NCBI RefSeq assembly: GCF_002285435.1
Contig: NZ_NSBT01000037.1
Coordinates: 186,001-250,000, forward strand
Reading direction: 5' to 3'
Length of the DNA stretch: 64,000 nucleotides
Origin: Actibacterium ureilyticum
GTDB taxonomy: Bacteria; Pseudomonadota; Alphaproteobacteria; Rhodobacterales; Rhodobacteraceae
Position numbers and translations under genes: made by a program. Shown piece by piece: positions 54,474 through 63,357 of this stretch; position 1 is the stretch's first letter, and each line of letters begins with the position of its first letter. Under the pieces are notes generated by a model. That model was given only the letters and a program-made list of their open reading frames with translations. It made no database searches and had not been told where the DNA came from.

Positions 54474-56012
54474 TCAGACCATCGTGTCCGGCAGCGTTTC
54501 CTTTTTGCGCGCGACATAGTCGGTCAGCGCCTCGTGCACGCCCGGATCCAGCGCGGGCTGCTGATAGTCGGCCATCATCCTGTCGACCCGGGCCGCGGCC
54601 AGCGTCACGGTATCGCGCGCGCCCTCTTCCTCCCAGGTCTCGAACGGTTTGTAGTCCAGAAGCTGGGTCCGCCAGAACGCATCCTTGAAATGCGCCTGGG
54701 TGTGGGCACAGCCCAGATAGTGACCGCCCGGCCCGACCTCGCGGATGGCATCCATCGCCTGGGCGTCGGTATCGACCGCGACCCCGCCCGCCATCTTGTG
54801 CAGCGTGCCCAGCTGGTCGGCATCCATCACGAATTTCTCGAAACTGGCGACCAGACCGCCCTCCAGCCAGCCACAGGCGTGCAGCATGAAGTTGACCCCG
54901 CCCAGAAGCGCCGCGTTCAGCGTGTTTGCGCTTTCATAGGCCGCCTGGGCATCGGGCAGTTTCGACCCGCACAGCCCCCCACCCGACCGGAACGGCAGCC
55001 CCATGCGCCGGGCCAGTTGCCCCGCACCATAAAGGATCTGGCTGGCCTCGGGCGTGCCGAAGGTGGGGGCGCCGGAATTCATGTCGATCGAGGCGACGAA
55101 GGCGCCAAAGATCACCGGCGCGCCGGGGCGGACCAGCTGGCTGTATGCGACACCGGCCAGCACCTCGGCCAGGACCTGCGTCAGCGTGCCCGCGACCGAC
55201 ACCGGCGCCATCGCCCCACCGACGATGAAGGGCGACACGATACAGGCCTGATTGGCGGCGGCATAGGCCTCGAGCGCGCCCATCATCACCGAATCGAAGG
55301 TGAGCGGCGAGTTGATGTTGACGAGCGAGGTCATGACCGTCCGGTCGTCCAGCCCGCCAAACAGGATCTCGGCCATCTCGATGGAATCGCGTGCGCGACT
55401 GGGTTCGGTGACCGACCCCATGAACGGTTTGTCGCTGAGCGTCATATGCGCCATCAGCATGTCCAGGTGCCGCTTGCTGACCGGCACATCGGTGGGTTCG
55501 CACACGGTGCCGCCGGAATGGTGCAGCCATTTCGACATGTAGCCCAGCTTCACGAATTTGCGGAAATCCTCCATCGTGGCATAGCGGCGGCCGCCAGCGG
55601 CATCGCGCACGAAGGGCGGGCCATAGACCGGCGCCAGCACCAGCGACTTGCCCCCGATCTCGACATTGCGGGCGGGATTGCGGGCGTGTTGGGTGAAACG
55701 GCCCGGCGTCGTGGCACACAGCTTTCGCGCCAGCCCGCGCGGGATATGCACCCGCTCGCCGCGCACATCGGCCCCGGCCGCGCGCCAGCGGTCCAGCGCG
55801 GCGGGGTTTTCGACAAAGGCCACGCCGATCTCTTCCAGGACGGTTTCGGCATTGGCCTCGATGATCTCGAGCGCCTCGTCGTTCAACAGCTCCAGGTTCG
55901 GGATCTGACGCTCGATGAAACGGGCGCTGTCGAACGACACCGCCCCACGCTCGGCCCGGCGGGCGCTGCCCCCGCCACCGCGTGCGCGACGTTTGCTGCG
56001 AACTTCTTCCAT
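54474..56012 (-). CDS. MttB-like trimethylamine methyltransferase family protein (no pyrrolysine)
   Basis: Protein of 512 residues in the MttB superfamily: ILxxGLDDRTVMTSLVNINSPL-type and MLHACGWLEGGLVASFEKFVMDADQLG regions (quoted here in part). Classical MttB uses an in-frame TAG as pyrrolysine; this frame is uninterrupted, so it belongs to the non-pyrrolysine branch (MtgB-like) which demethylates substrates such as glycine betaine. No corrinoid protein or reductive activator is adjacent. The ATG at 56012 follows GGAGGT. Confidence 0.88.
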   Translation of the reverse strand: MEEVRSKRRARGGGGSARRAERGAVSFDSARFIERQIPNLELLNDEALEIIEANAETVLEEIGVAFVENPAALDRWRAAGADVRGERVHIPRGLARKLCATTPGRFTQHARNPARNVEIGGKSLVLAPVYGPPFVRDAAGGRRYATMEDFRKFVKLGYMSKWLHHSGGTVCEPTDVPVSKRHLDMLMAHMTLSDKPFMGSVTEPSRARDSIEMAEILFGGLDDRTVMTSLVNINSPLTFDSVMMGALEAYAAANQACIVSPFIVGGAMAPVSVAGTLTQVLAEVLAGVAYSQLVRPGAPVIFGAFVASIDMNSGAPTFGTPEASQILYGAGQLARRMGLPFRSGGGLCGSKLPDAQAAYESANTLNAALLGGVNFMLHACGWLEGGLVASFEKFVMDADQLGTLHKMAGGVAVDTDAQAMDAIREVGPGGHYLGCAHTQAHFKDAFWRTQLLDYKPFETWEEEGARDTVTLAAARVDRMMADYQQPALDPGVHEALTDYVARKKETLPDTMV

Positions 56013-56288
56013 TTGCGGACCTCCGGGCTGCGGGGGCCTTGCCCCTCGATGCATCGGATATATCCCAGATCGCCGCGCCCGGCGGCTAAAAACCGGCCAT
56101 CTTGGGGGGAAAGCGACATGCGCGGCACGCGGGGCGGCATCCAGAAATTTATTTATCAAATATCTGAATATGTAAATATGAAGGTCGGGACCGATCAAAA
56201 AACGGCCACGACCGCCGTCCCGAACACGAAAAAAGGTCAGGCCAACGGTGCCGGGAGGAAACGGGGCACCACCAAGGGAGAGAGATTC

Positions 56289-57563
56289 ATGAAGATCGAC
56301 AATCTGCGCCGCCGGGTTCCGGTGCGCGCCTGTGTGACGCTGTGCCTGGCGGTGGAGCTGGCCACCCCGGCGGCGGCCACGAACGGCTATATCGCCAACG
56401 GCTATGGCGGCGGATCCAAGGGCATGGCGGGCGCCGGTGTGGCGGTGCCCACGGGCGTTCTGGGCCTGGCGCAAAACCCCGCGATGGGCAACAAGATCGG
56501 CAATTCGGCGGGGTTCTGTCTGACCACATTCGCGCCCGACCGGGGCTTTACCGTCGATGGCGCGGGCGGGTTGCAGACCGGCACGCAGAAAAGCAAGAAC
56601 GACATCTTCTTCATCCCCTGCGGCGGCGCGAATTTCCGGTTGAGCGACCGGGCGGCGCTGGGCCTGTTCATGTTCGGCAATGGCGGTATGAACACCGAAT
56701 ACGACACCAATGTCTTTGTCCCCGGCTATGGCCCCGCGGGCACCGCGCCCCTGGGCGTGAACCTGGAACAGGCGTTCTTTTCGGCCAATCTGAGCTATCA
56801 GGTGAACGACAAGCTGGCGGTCGGGTTTTCGCCCATCTATGCGCTGCAACGGTTCAGCGCCACGGGGTTCGAGAACTTCACCGGCTTTTCCGCCGATCCC
56901 GCCAACATGACCAACAATGGCGATGACTGGTCGAGCGGCTTCGGCTTCAACCTGGGGGTCCTTTACGAGCCCAATGCACAATGGAGCTTCGGCGCCGCCT
57001 ATCGCTCCCGCATGCAGATGGAGGAGTTCGACAAATATTCCGGCCTCTTCGCCGAACAGGGCGGGTTCGACGTGCCCGCCGTGGCCACGATCGGCGCCGC
57101 CTATCGCCCGCCCAATACCCCGCGCCTGACCCTGACGGCAGGGGCGCAGCGCATTTTCTATGGCGATATCAAGGCGTTGGCCAACAGCTCGACATCGCTG
57201 GCAGCCCCCTTCGGCGCCGATGACGGGCCGGGATTCGGCTGGAAGGATGTGGATGTCCTTCGCGTCGCCGCGATCTATCAGGCCAACCCGCGCCTGACCC
57301 TGCGCGGCGGGCTGTCCTATGCGACCGAATTCACCGATGGCGAAAATGCGCTTTTGAACATCGTCGCGCCGGCCACGCCGCAATGGCATGCCTCGGTCGG
57401 GGCCAGTTACAAGCTGGACGACCATTGGGGGATCACCGCGTCCTATACCCATGCGTTCGAAAACAGCGTGAGGGGGACCAATCCAGCGCTGGCGCCGACG
57501 CAACCGGTCAAGATCCGCATGCGGCAGGACGAGCTTGCCATCGGCATGACCTATCGCTGGTGA
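56289..57563 (+). CDS. FadL/OmpP1-like outer-membrane transporter
   Basis: Protein of 424 residues with a signal peptide (ending AAA near residue 30). It has the FadL opening NGYGGGSKGMAGAGVA and later LAQNPA, then a beta-barrel with strands such as FGAAYRSRM and a C-terminal TYRW. FadL proteins move long-chain fatty acids or other hydrophobic molecules. It is divergent from the MttB-like gene and next to an MFS gene. The substrate is unknown. Confidence 0.85.
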   Translation: MKIDNLRRRVPVRACVTLCLAVELATPAAATNGYIANGYGGGSKGMAGAGVAVPTGVLGLAQNPAMGNKIGNSAGFCLTTFAPDRGFTVDGAGGLQTGTQKSKNDIFFIPCGGANFRLSDRAALGLFMFGNGGMNTEYDTNVFVPGYGPAGTAPLGVNLEQAFFSANLSYQVNDKLAVGFSPIYALQRFSATGFENFTGFSADPANMTNNGDDWSSGFGFNLGVLYEPNAQWSFGAAYRSRMQMEEFDKYSGLFAEQGGFDVPAVATIGAAYRPPNTPRLTLTAGAQRIFYGDIKALANSSTSLAAPFGADDGPGFGWKDVDVLRVAAIYQANPRLTLRGGLSYATEFTDGENALLNIVAPATPQWHASVGASYKLDDHWGITASYTHAFENSVRGTNPALAPTQPVKIRMRQDELAIGMTYRW

Positions 57564-57661
57564 CCGCTGCCCCTCGCGCCCCTTGCGCGCGGGGGGATCG
57601 ATGCTTGCCTTTGGCGGCCCAAGGGGTATCGCTGGTCGCGCAACAATGACGGACCCACACC

Positions 57662-58882
57662 ATGCGCCAGACGCCCAAAACCCCTGTCACCCTCGGCGCC
57701 TGGCTGGCCTTTGCCGTGGCGACCGTGTTCTTCCTGTTCGAATTCGTCGCCCGCATCCTTCCCAGCCTGGCCACGGATGGCATCGGCACCTGGTACGGGC
57801 TGGGCAGCGCCGGGACCGGGACGCTCTCCAGCCTGTTTTTCTGGGTCTATGCGCCGATGCAGATCGCGGTGGGCGTGCTGCTGGACCGGTATGGCGCGCG
57901 GCGGCTGGTTCTGCCCGCGATTGCGGTCTGTGCGACGGGTGTCGCGCTGTTTGCGGCCAGCGATGCGGCGGTGATCGGCGGGCTGGCCCGGGCGCTGACG
58001 GGGTTGGGCGCGTCATTCGCCTTTGTCGGTGCGCTTTACGTGGTCAACCACCGCTTTGCGCCCACGCGCTTTGCGCTGCTGTCGGGGCTGGTCAATGCGG
58101 TTGGGATGCTGGGCACGGCCATCGGCGCGGTCTGGCTTTCGGGGCTGATCCAGGCCGAGGGCTGGCGCATGGTCTGTTTCCAGCTTGCGGGCGTCGGCGC
58201 GCTGATCTTCGGGCTGGCGGTGCTGTTCCTGCACGATGGCGATGACGCGCCCGAAACCGCGCCGGGCAGCCACCCGCTGCACACGCTGAAACCGCTGCTG
58301 CGCGATGGACGGGTCTGGCGCATCGCGCTGATGGGGGCGCTGTTTTACGTACCGGTCAATGTCTATGGCGGGCTCTGGGGCAAGGCGCAGCTGATGCATG
58401 ACCGCGCGCTGGGCGACACCCAGGCCGAGCTGGCGGTGTCGATGCTGTTCTGGGGCATGGCATTGGGCAGCGTGGCGGCGGGCTGGCTGTCGGACCGGCT
58501 GGGCCACCGCAAATACATCGTGCTGGCCTGCACCCTGCTGACGGCGGCCACCTATGGCGCGGCGCTGTTCCTGCCGGGGCTGGGGCTGGTGCCGCTGGCG
58601 GGGCTGCTCTTTGCCGCCGGCACCTTCAACGGGGCGCAGATGCTGAGCTTTGCGATGGCGAAAGAGGGGCACCCGCCCACCGTTTCCGGCACGATCATCG
58701 CTTTCGTCAACATGATCGGCATCGCGGGCGCGCTGGTGTTCCAGCCGCTGCTGGGCGCGCTGATCGACGCGGCGGGCGGCGCGTTCGGCCCGGCGATGCT
58801 GACGATCCCGGCCTCGGGCCTGCTGGCGGCGCTGCTGACACTGACGATCCGCGAATACCGTCACCCCGATCATGTCGATTAG
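57662..58882 (+). CDS. MFS transporter
   Basis: Membrane protein of 406 residues with about twelve helices. The loop 2-3 motif is GVLLDRYGARR, and a second copy GWLSDRLGHRK lies in the C-terminal half. This is the sugar/drug-proton type MFS layout. Substrate not identifiable. It follows the FadL-like gene by about 100 bases and precedes guaA by 40. Confidence 0.9.
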   Translation: MRQTPKTPVTLGAWLAFAVATVFFLFEFVARILPSLATDGIGTWYGLGSAGTGTLSSLFFWVYAPMQIAVGVLLDRYGARRLVLPAIAVCATGVALFAASDAAVIGGLARALTGLGASFAFVGALYVVNHRFAPTRFALLSGLVNAVGMLGTAIGAVWLSGLIQAEGWRMVCFQLAGVGALIFGLAVLFLHDGDDAPETAPGSHPLHTLKPLLRDGRVWRIALMGALFYVPVNVYGGLWGKAQLMHDRALGDTQAELAVSMLFWGMALGSVAAGWLSDRLGHRKYIVLACTLLTAATYGAALFLPGLGLVPLAGLLFAAGTFNGAQMLSFAMAKEGHPPTVSGTIIAFVNMIGIAGALVFQPLLGALIDAAGGAFGPAMLTIPASGLLAALLTLTIREYRHPDHVD

Positions 58883-58921
58883 ACCCTTGCGCCGCATCGC
58901 GTGCTTGCCTATTGGCTGGTT

Positions 58922-60487
58922 ATGAACAGCCAGACCCATGACCGCCTTCTGATCATCGACTTCGGTTCCCAGGTGACGCAGCTGATCGCGCGCCGCCTGC
59001 GCGAGTTGAATGTCTATTGCGAAATTCACCCCTATCAGAACGTCACCGACGCCTTTCTGACCGACTTCGCGCCCCGCGCGATCATCTTCTCGGGCGGGCC
59101 GGATTCGGTGATGCGCGCGGGCTCGCCCCGCCCGCCGAAAGCGGCCTATGAACTGGGGGTGCCGATCCTGGGCATCTGCTATGGCCAGCAGGTGATGATG
59201 CACGATCTGGGCGGCAAGGTCGAAGCGGGCGAACACGCCACCGCGGAATTCGGCCGCGCCTATGTCACCGCGACCGAAACCCGGCCCGACCTGCTGACCG
59301 GCTGGTTCCTGGAAGGGCGCGAGCAGGTCTGGATGAGCCACGGCGACCATGTCTCTGAAATCGCACCGGGGTTTCAGGTTTACGGCACCTCGCCCGGCGC
59401 CCCCTTCGCGATCACAGGCGATCCGGCGCGGAACTTCTGGGCGGTGCAATTCCACCCCGAGGTGCACCACACCCCCAACGGCGCCACGCTTTATGAGAAC
59501 TTCGTCCGCATGGCCGGGTTCAAGGGCGACTGGACCATGGGCGCCTATCGCGACGAGATGGTCGCCAAGATCAGGGAACAGGTCGGCGACAAGAAGGTGA
59601 TCTGCGCCCTGTCCGGCGGCGTCGACAGCTCGGTCGCGGCGGCGCTGATCCACGAGGCGATCGGCGACCAGCTGACTTGCGTCTTCGTCGACCACGGCCT
59701 GCTGCGCAAGAACGAGGCGGACGAGGTCGTGGGCATGTTCCGCGACCACATGAACCTGTCGGTCATCCATGCCGACGAGGCCGATCTGTTCCTGGGCGAA
59801 TTGGACGGCCAATCCGACCCCGAGACCAAGCGCAAGATCATCGGCCGGCTCTTCATCGACGTGTTCCAGAAATACGCCGACCAGATCGACGGCGCCGAAT
59901 TCCTGGCCCAGGGCACGCTTTATCCCGATGTGATCGAAAGCGTGTCGTTCAGCGGCGGGCCGTCGGTCACGATCAAGTCGCACCACAATGTGGGCGGGTT
60001 GCCCGAGAAGATGGGCCTGAAACTGGTCGAGCCGCTGCGCGAACTGTTCAAGGACGAGGTGCGCGCGCTGGGCCACGAACTGGGCCTGCCCGACAGCTTC
60101 ATCGGCCGCCACCCCTTCCCCGGCCCCGGCCTGGCGATCCGCTGCCCGGGCGAGATCACCCGCGAGAAGCTGGAGATCCTGCGCGAGGCCGACGCCGTCT
60201 ATATCGACCAGATCCGCAAGCACGGGCTTTATGACGAGATCTGGCAGGCCTTCGTCGCGATCCTGCCCGTGCGCACCGTGGGCGTGATGGGCGACGGGCG
60301 GACCTATGACTATGCCTGCGCGCTGCGGGCGGTGACCTCGGTCGACGGGATGACGGCGGATTACTATCCGTTCAGCCACGAATTCCTGGGCGAAACCGCG
60401 ACCCGCATCATCAACGAGGTCAAGGGCATCAACCGCGTGACCTATGACGTGACCAGCAAGCCGCCCGGCACCATCGAATGGGAATGA
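58922..60487 (+). CDS. guaA: GMP synthase (glutamine-hydrolysing)
   Basis: Enzyme of 521 residues converting XMP to GMP. The glutaminase domain has Cys86 in ILGICYGQQ and the His/Glu of QFHPEVHH; the PP-loop ATPase motif is LSGGVDSSV; the C-terminal dimer domain includes RPPGTIEWE-type KPPGTIEWE. The ATG at 58922 is preferred over one 21 bases upstream. It overlaps the next gene by ATGA. Confidence 0.97.
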   Translation: MNSQTHDRLLIIDFGSQVTQLIARRLRELNVYCEIHPYQNVTDAFLTDFAPRAIIFSGGPDSVMRAGSPRPPKAAYELGVPILGICYGQQVMMHDLGGKVEAGEHATAEFGRAYVTATETRPDLLTGWFLEGREQVWMSHGDHVSEIAPGFQVYGTSPGAPFAITGDPARNFWAVQFHPEVHHTPNGATLYENFVRMAGFKGDWTMGAYRDEMVAKIREQVGDKKVICALSGGVDSSVAAALIHEAIGDQLTCVFVDHGLLRKNEADEVVGMFRDHMNLSVIHADEADLFLGELDGQSDPETKRKIIGRLFIDVFQKYADQIDGAEFLAQGTLYPDVIESVSFSGGPSVTIKSHHNVGGLPEKMGLKLVEPLRELFKDEVRALGHELGLPDSFIGRHPFPGPGLAIRCPGEITREKLEILREADAVYIDQIRKHGLYDEIWQAFVAILPVRTVGVMGDGRTYDYACALRAVTSVDGMTADYYPFSHEFLGETATRIINEVKGINRVTYDVTSKPPGTIEWE

Positions 60488-60771
60488 CCGGCCCGCGCAT
60501 CCGCCTGACCGGCCATATCGACGTGCCCGCCGACCGGCGCGCGGCGGTGATGGCAGCCCTGCCCGACCATATCCGCCTGACCCGCGCCGAACCCGGCTGT
60601 CTGGCCTTCGACGTGACGCCCGATCCGTCGGTGCCGGGGCGTCTGCTGGTGTCGGAGCTGTTCACCGACCAGACCGCGTTCGACGCGCATCAGGCCCGCG
60701 CCGGTGCCTCGGACTGGGCGCAGGTCACGGCCGGTATCCCGCGCCATTACAGCATCGATCATGTCACCTAG
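60484..60771 (+). CDS. antibiotic biosynthesis monooxygenase (ABM) family protein
   Basis: Protein of 95 residues with the ABM ferredoxin-like fold: [26 protein letters not shown] and [14 protein letters not shown]. Related enzymes oxidise quinols or aromatic compounds without cofactor. It overlaps guaA by four bases and the next gene by 11, so expression is tied to guaA. Confidence 0.85.
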   Translation: MTGPRIRLTGHIDVPADRRAAVMAALPDHIRLTRAEPGCLAFDVTPDPSVPGRLLVSELFTDQTAFDAHQARAGASDWAQVTAGIPRHYSIDHVT

Positions 60772-61123
60772 GGTGCTGGCACTGAGCGCGGCGCTGGTCG
60801 CGGGCATCGTGACCGGGGCCCAGGCGGCCTATATGTGCGTGGGTGCCTCGCCCCGGTTCCTGCTGTTCATCGACCACGGCGCGGCCCAGTTCGATTTCTA
60901 TCCCGGCACCGCCTTTCGGGTCGATCCGCCCGCCGCGCGCATCCCCGCCGATACCGCCAGCGCCCACACCCTGACCTCGGGGCCGCACCGCATCCCGGTG
61001 ATCCTGGCCCCGCGCGCCTGTCCGGTGCTGGGCGCGACCCTGCCGGTGACGGCGGAACTGGCCCTGCCGGGCATCGAAGGCCCCGAGATGATCGTCGGCT
61101 GCTGTTCGGTGATGGCACAGTAA
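60761..61123 (+). CDS. unknown secreted protein (120 aa)
   Basis: Small protein with a signal peptide (residues 1 to about 22, ending AQA). The mature part has four cysteines (one near the start, one central, two adjacent in VGCCSV) that could form disulfides. No family is recognised. It overlaps the previous gene by 11 bases and shares one base with the next (TAATG), making it part of a coupled set with guaA. Confidence 0.7.
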   Translation: MSPRVLALSAALVAGIVTGAQAAYMCVGASPRFLLFIDHGAAQFDFYPGTAFRVDPPAARIPADTASAHTLTSGPHRIPVILAPRACPVLGATLPVTAELALPGIEGPEMIVGCCSVMAQ

Positions 61124-61980
61124 TGCGGCCCGACCGGCAGATGTTGCAGGCCATGGCCTGGATGATCGGCACGATCACCGCGTTTTCGGCCATGGCCGTC
61201 GCGGGCCGCGCCGTTCAGGTCGAGCTCGATACGTTCGAGCTGATGCTCTATCGCTCGCTGATCGGGCTGGGCATCGTGCTGGCGGCGGCCACGCTGCTGG
61301 GCCGGTTTCACCAGATCAGCCGCCGCCACCTGGGCACGCATCTGCTGCGCAATATCAGCCATTTCACCGGCCAGAATCTGTGGTTTTATGCGCTGACCGT
61401 GCTGCCGCTGGCGCAGGTCTTTGCGCTGGAATTCACCGCGCCGCTTTGGGTGACGCTGCTGGCGCCGCTGTTCCTGGCCGAGCGTTTGACCCCGCGCAAG
61501 CTGCTGGTGGTCGTGCTGGGCTTTGCGGGCATCCTGATCGTCACGCGTCCCGACCCCGGCCAGCTCAGCCCCGGCCTGTTTGCGGCGGCGGCGGCGGCGA
61601 TCGGCTTTGCGGGCTCGGCGATCTTCACCAAGCGCCTGACGCGCAGCGAATCCGTTCTGTGCATTCTGTTCTGGCTGACCCTGATGCAGGCCACGCTGGG
61701 GCTGATTTGCGCCGGGTTCGACGGCCGGATCGGCTGGCCCACGATCCAGACCTGGCCCTGGCTTGCGGTGATCGGCGCGGCGGGGCTGACGGCGCATTTC
61801 TGCCTGACCAAGGCGCTGTCGCTGGCGCCCGCATCGGTGGTCATGCCGGTGGATTTCCTGCGCCTGCCGGTGATATCGGTTGTGGGTGCAATGGTTTACA
61901 CCGAATCGCTGGACCTGTGGGTGCTGGTGGGCGGCGGCGTTATCCTTGGGGCCAATTTACTCAATCTTAAGGGAAAATAG
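61123..61980 (+). CDS. EamA-type DMT superfamily transporter
   Basis: Membrane protein of 285 residues with ten helices in two five-helix halves; the motif NLWFYALTVLPLAQVFALEFTAPLW and the C-terminal PASVVMPVDFLRLPV are typical (read in part). Metabolite exporters of this family are hard to assign to a substrate. It ends the guaA-linked cluster; no strong terminator follows. Confidence 0.9.
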   Translation: MRPDRQMLQAMAWMIGTITAFSAMAVAGRAVQVELDTFELMLYRSLIGLGIVLAAATLLGRFHQISRRHLGTHLLRNISHFTGQNLWFYALTVLPLAQVFALEFTAPLWVTLLAPLFLAERLTPRKLLVVVLGFAGILIVTRPDPGQLSPGLFAAAAAAIGFAGSAIFTKRLTRSESVLCILFWLTLMQATLGLICAGFDGRIGWPTIQTWPWLAVIGAAGLTAHFCLTKALSLAPASVVMPVDFLRLPVISVVGAMVYTESLDLWVLVGGGVILGANLLNLKGK

Positions 61981-61992
61981 GTCAAAAACGAC

Positions 61993-62035
61993 ACGCCACG
62001 GGCGAAAGGTTCCGCTACGACCTCTGACGTGGCGT
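61993..62035. promoter_or_regulatory. inverted repeat upstream of an outer-membrane protein gene
   Basis: ACGCCACG (61993-62000) and CGTGGCGT (62028-62035) pair perfectly across 27 bases. No T-run follows. A TTGACG lies just after at 62043. Possible operator or leader structure. Confidence 0.35.
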
Positions 62036-62104
62036 CAATGATTGACGTAATAAAATGTCGGGCTGTAGCGTGCTTGAACAACATAAAACGTGATGGGACG
62101 AGAA

Positions 62105-63229
62105 ATGACACGTGTTTTGGGAGGAGTGGCCGTTGCGGTGATCGCTGCAACGCCAGGATTGGCCGGTGGGATCGAAAGAACCACGCAATCCGCGCAGGTT
62201 CTGTTCGAAAAGGGCAACTATGCTGAGTTCAGCGTTGCCAGCGTGAAGCCCACGCTGGATGGCGAGGACGTGCTGGACAACGAGATCAGCAATGTGACCG
62301 ACAGATACGGTCTGGCGTCGGCGGCGCTGAAGTTCAACATCAATGAAACGCTGGACGCGGCGATCATCTTCGACAAGCCCTTCGGTGCCGATGTCAAATA
62401 CCGCTATGACGGTGTTCTGCCGTTTCAGCCGGCCCTGCTGGACGGGACCTCGGCCTATGCCAATACCAGCGCGATCACGGGTTTGTTGAAGTACAAGTTC
62501 AACGAGAATTTCAGCGCCTATGGCGGTATCCGCGCACAGCAGGCTTACGGCGAAATCACCCTTGGCGGTGCGGCCTATGGCCCGTTCAGCGGCTATAATG
62601 TCGAGCTGGATCGCGATCAGGCCTTTGGCTATGTCGCCGGTGTGGCCTATGAACGGCCCGATATCGCGATGCGGATCGCCTTCACCTACAATTCGGAAAT
62701 CGAGCACAACATGGACACGACCGAGTCCGGTGCCTTGCCGTTCCTGAACGGGACATCGAAGACGAAGGTCAAGACACCGGAATCCTTCAACCTGGAATTC
62801 CAGAGCGGCATCGCCGCCGACACGCTGCTGTTCGGCTCGATCCGGCATGTGAAACACTCGCAATTCCGGTTGGACCCCGAACTCTTCGTCGCACAGGTCC
62901 CCGGTGGACTGATCGATCTGAACGACACCACGACCTATCGCCTGGGCATCGGACGCAAGTTCAACGAAAAATGGTCGGGTGCGATCACTTTGGCTTACGA
63001 GGACGCGGACGACAAGCTGGTCTCGCCGCTGGCGCCCTCGACCGGGTTCAAGCAGATCTCGATCGGCGCCACCTACAAGGCCACGCCGATGCTCGAACTG
63101 TCGGGCGGGATCAGCTATACCATGGTCGGTGACGCGAACCCCGAAACCGGCACCCCCGACACCGCACGGGCCGAGTTCGACAACAACGACGTGGTGGGCA
63201 TCGGCTTCAAGGTCGCCTATCGGTTCTGA
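62105..63229 (+). CDS. OmpP1/FadL-type outer-membrane protein
   Basis: Protein of 374 residues with a signal peptide (cleavage near ATPGLAG) and a beta-barrel: repeated aromatic-rich strands (YGGIRAQQAYGEI, YVAGVAYERPDIAM, LFGSIRHVKHSQ) and a C-terminal KVAYRF ending in Phe. It lacks the FadL opening of the 56.3-kb gene, so the assignment is weaker. The ATG at 62105 has a weak ribosome site; ATG 62093 is an alternative. A strong terminator follows. Confidence 0.78.
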   Translation: MTRVLGGVAVAVIAATPGLAGGIERTTQSAQVLFEKGNYAEFSVASVKPTLDGEDVLDNEISNVTDRYGLASAALKFNINETLDAAIIFDKPFGADVKYRYDGVLPFQPALLDGTSAYANTSAITGLLKYKFNENFSAYGGIRAQQAYGEITLGGAAYGPFSGYNVELDRDQAFGYVAGVAYERPDIAMRIAFTYNSEIEHNMDTTESGALPFLNGTSKTKVKTPESFNLEFQSGIAADTLLFGSIRHVKHSQFRLDPELFVAQVPGGLIDLNDTTTYRLGIGRKFNEKWSGAITLAYEDADDKLVSPLAPSTGFKQISIGATYKATPMLELSGGISYTMVGDANPETGTPDTARAEFDNNDVVGIGFKVAYRF

Positions 63230-63247
63230 GCCACCTGCAACGCGATG

Positions 63248-63278
63248 AAAACGCCCGCCCCCCCTGGCGGGCGTTTTT
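63248..63278 (+). terminator. terminator of the outer-membrane protein gene
   Basis: AAAACGCCCGCC (63248-63259) pairs with GGCGGGCGTTTT (63266-63277) with a 6-base loop and T-run. Confidence 0.9.
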
Positions 63279-63357
63279 CGTTGCGCCCCGTCGATTGCAT
63301 TTGACCGGCTCAGCGGGGCTGGCTACCACACGGGTCGATACGGATCGAGGGCCCCAC

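Noticed and set aside
54534-57563. A 1009-codon frame covering two genes on the plus strand
   Set aside because: The first part is antisense to the MttB-like gene and has no family features; only the portion from ATG 56289 is a real protein.
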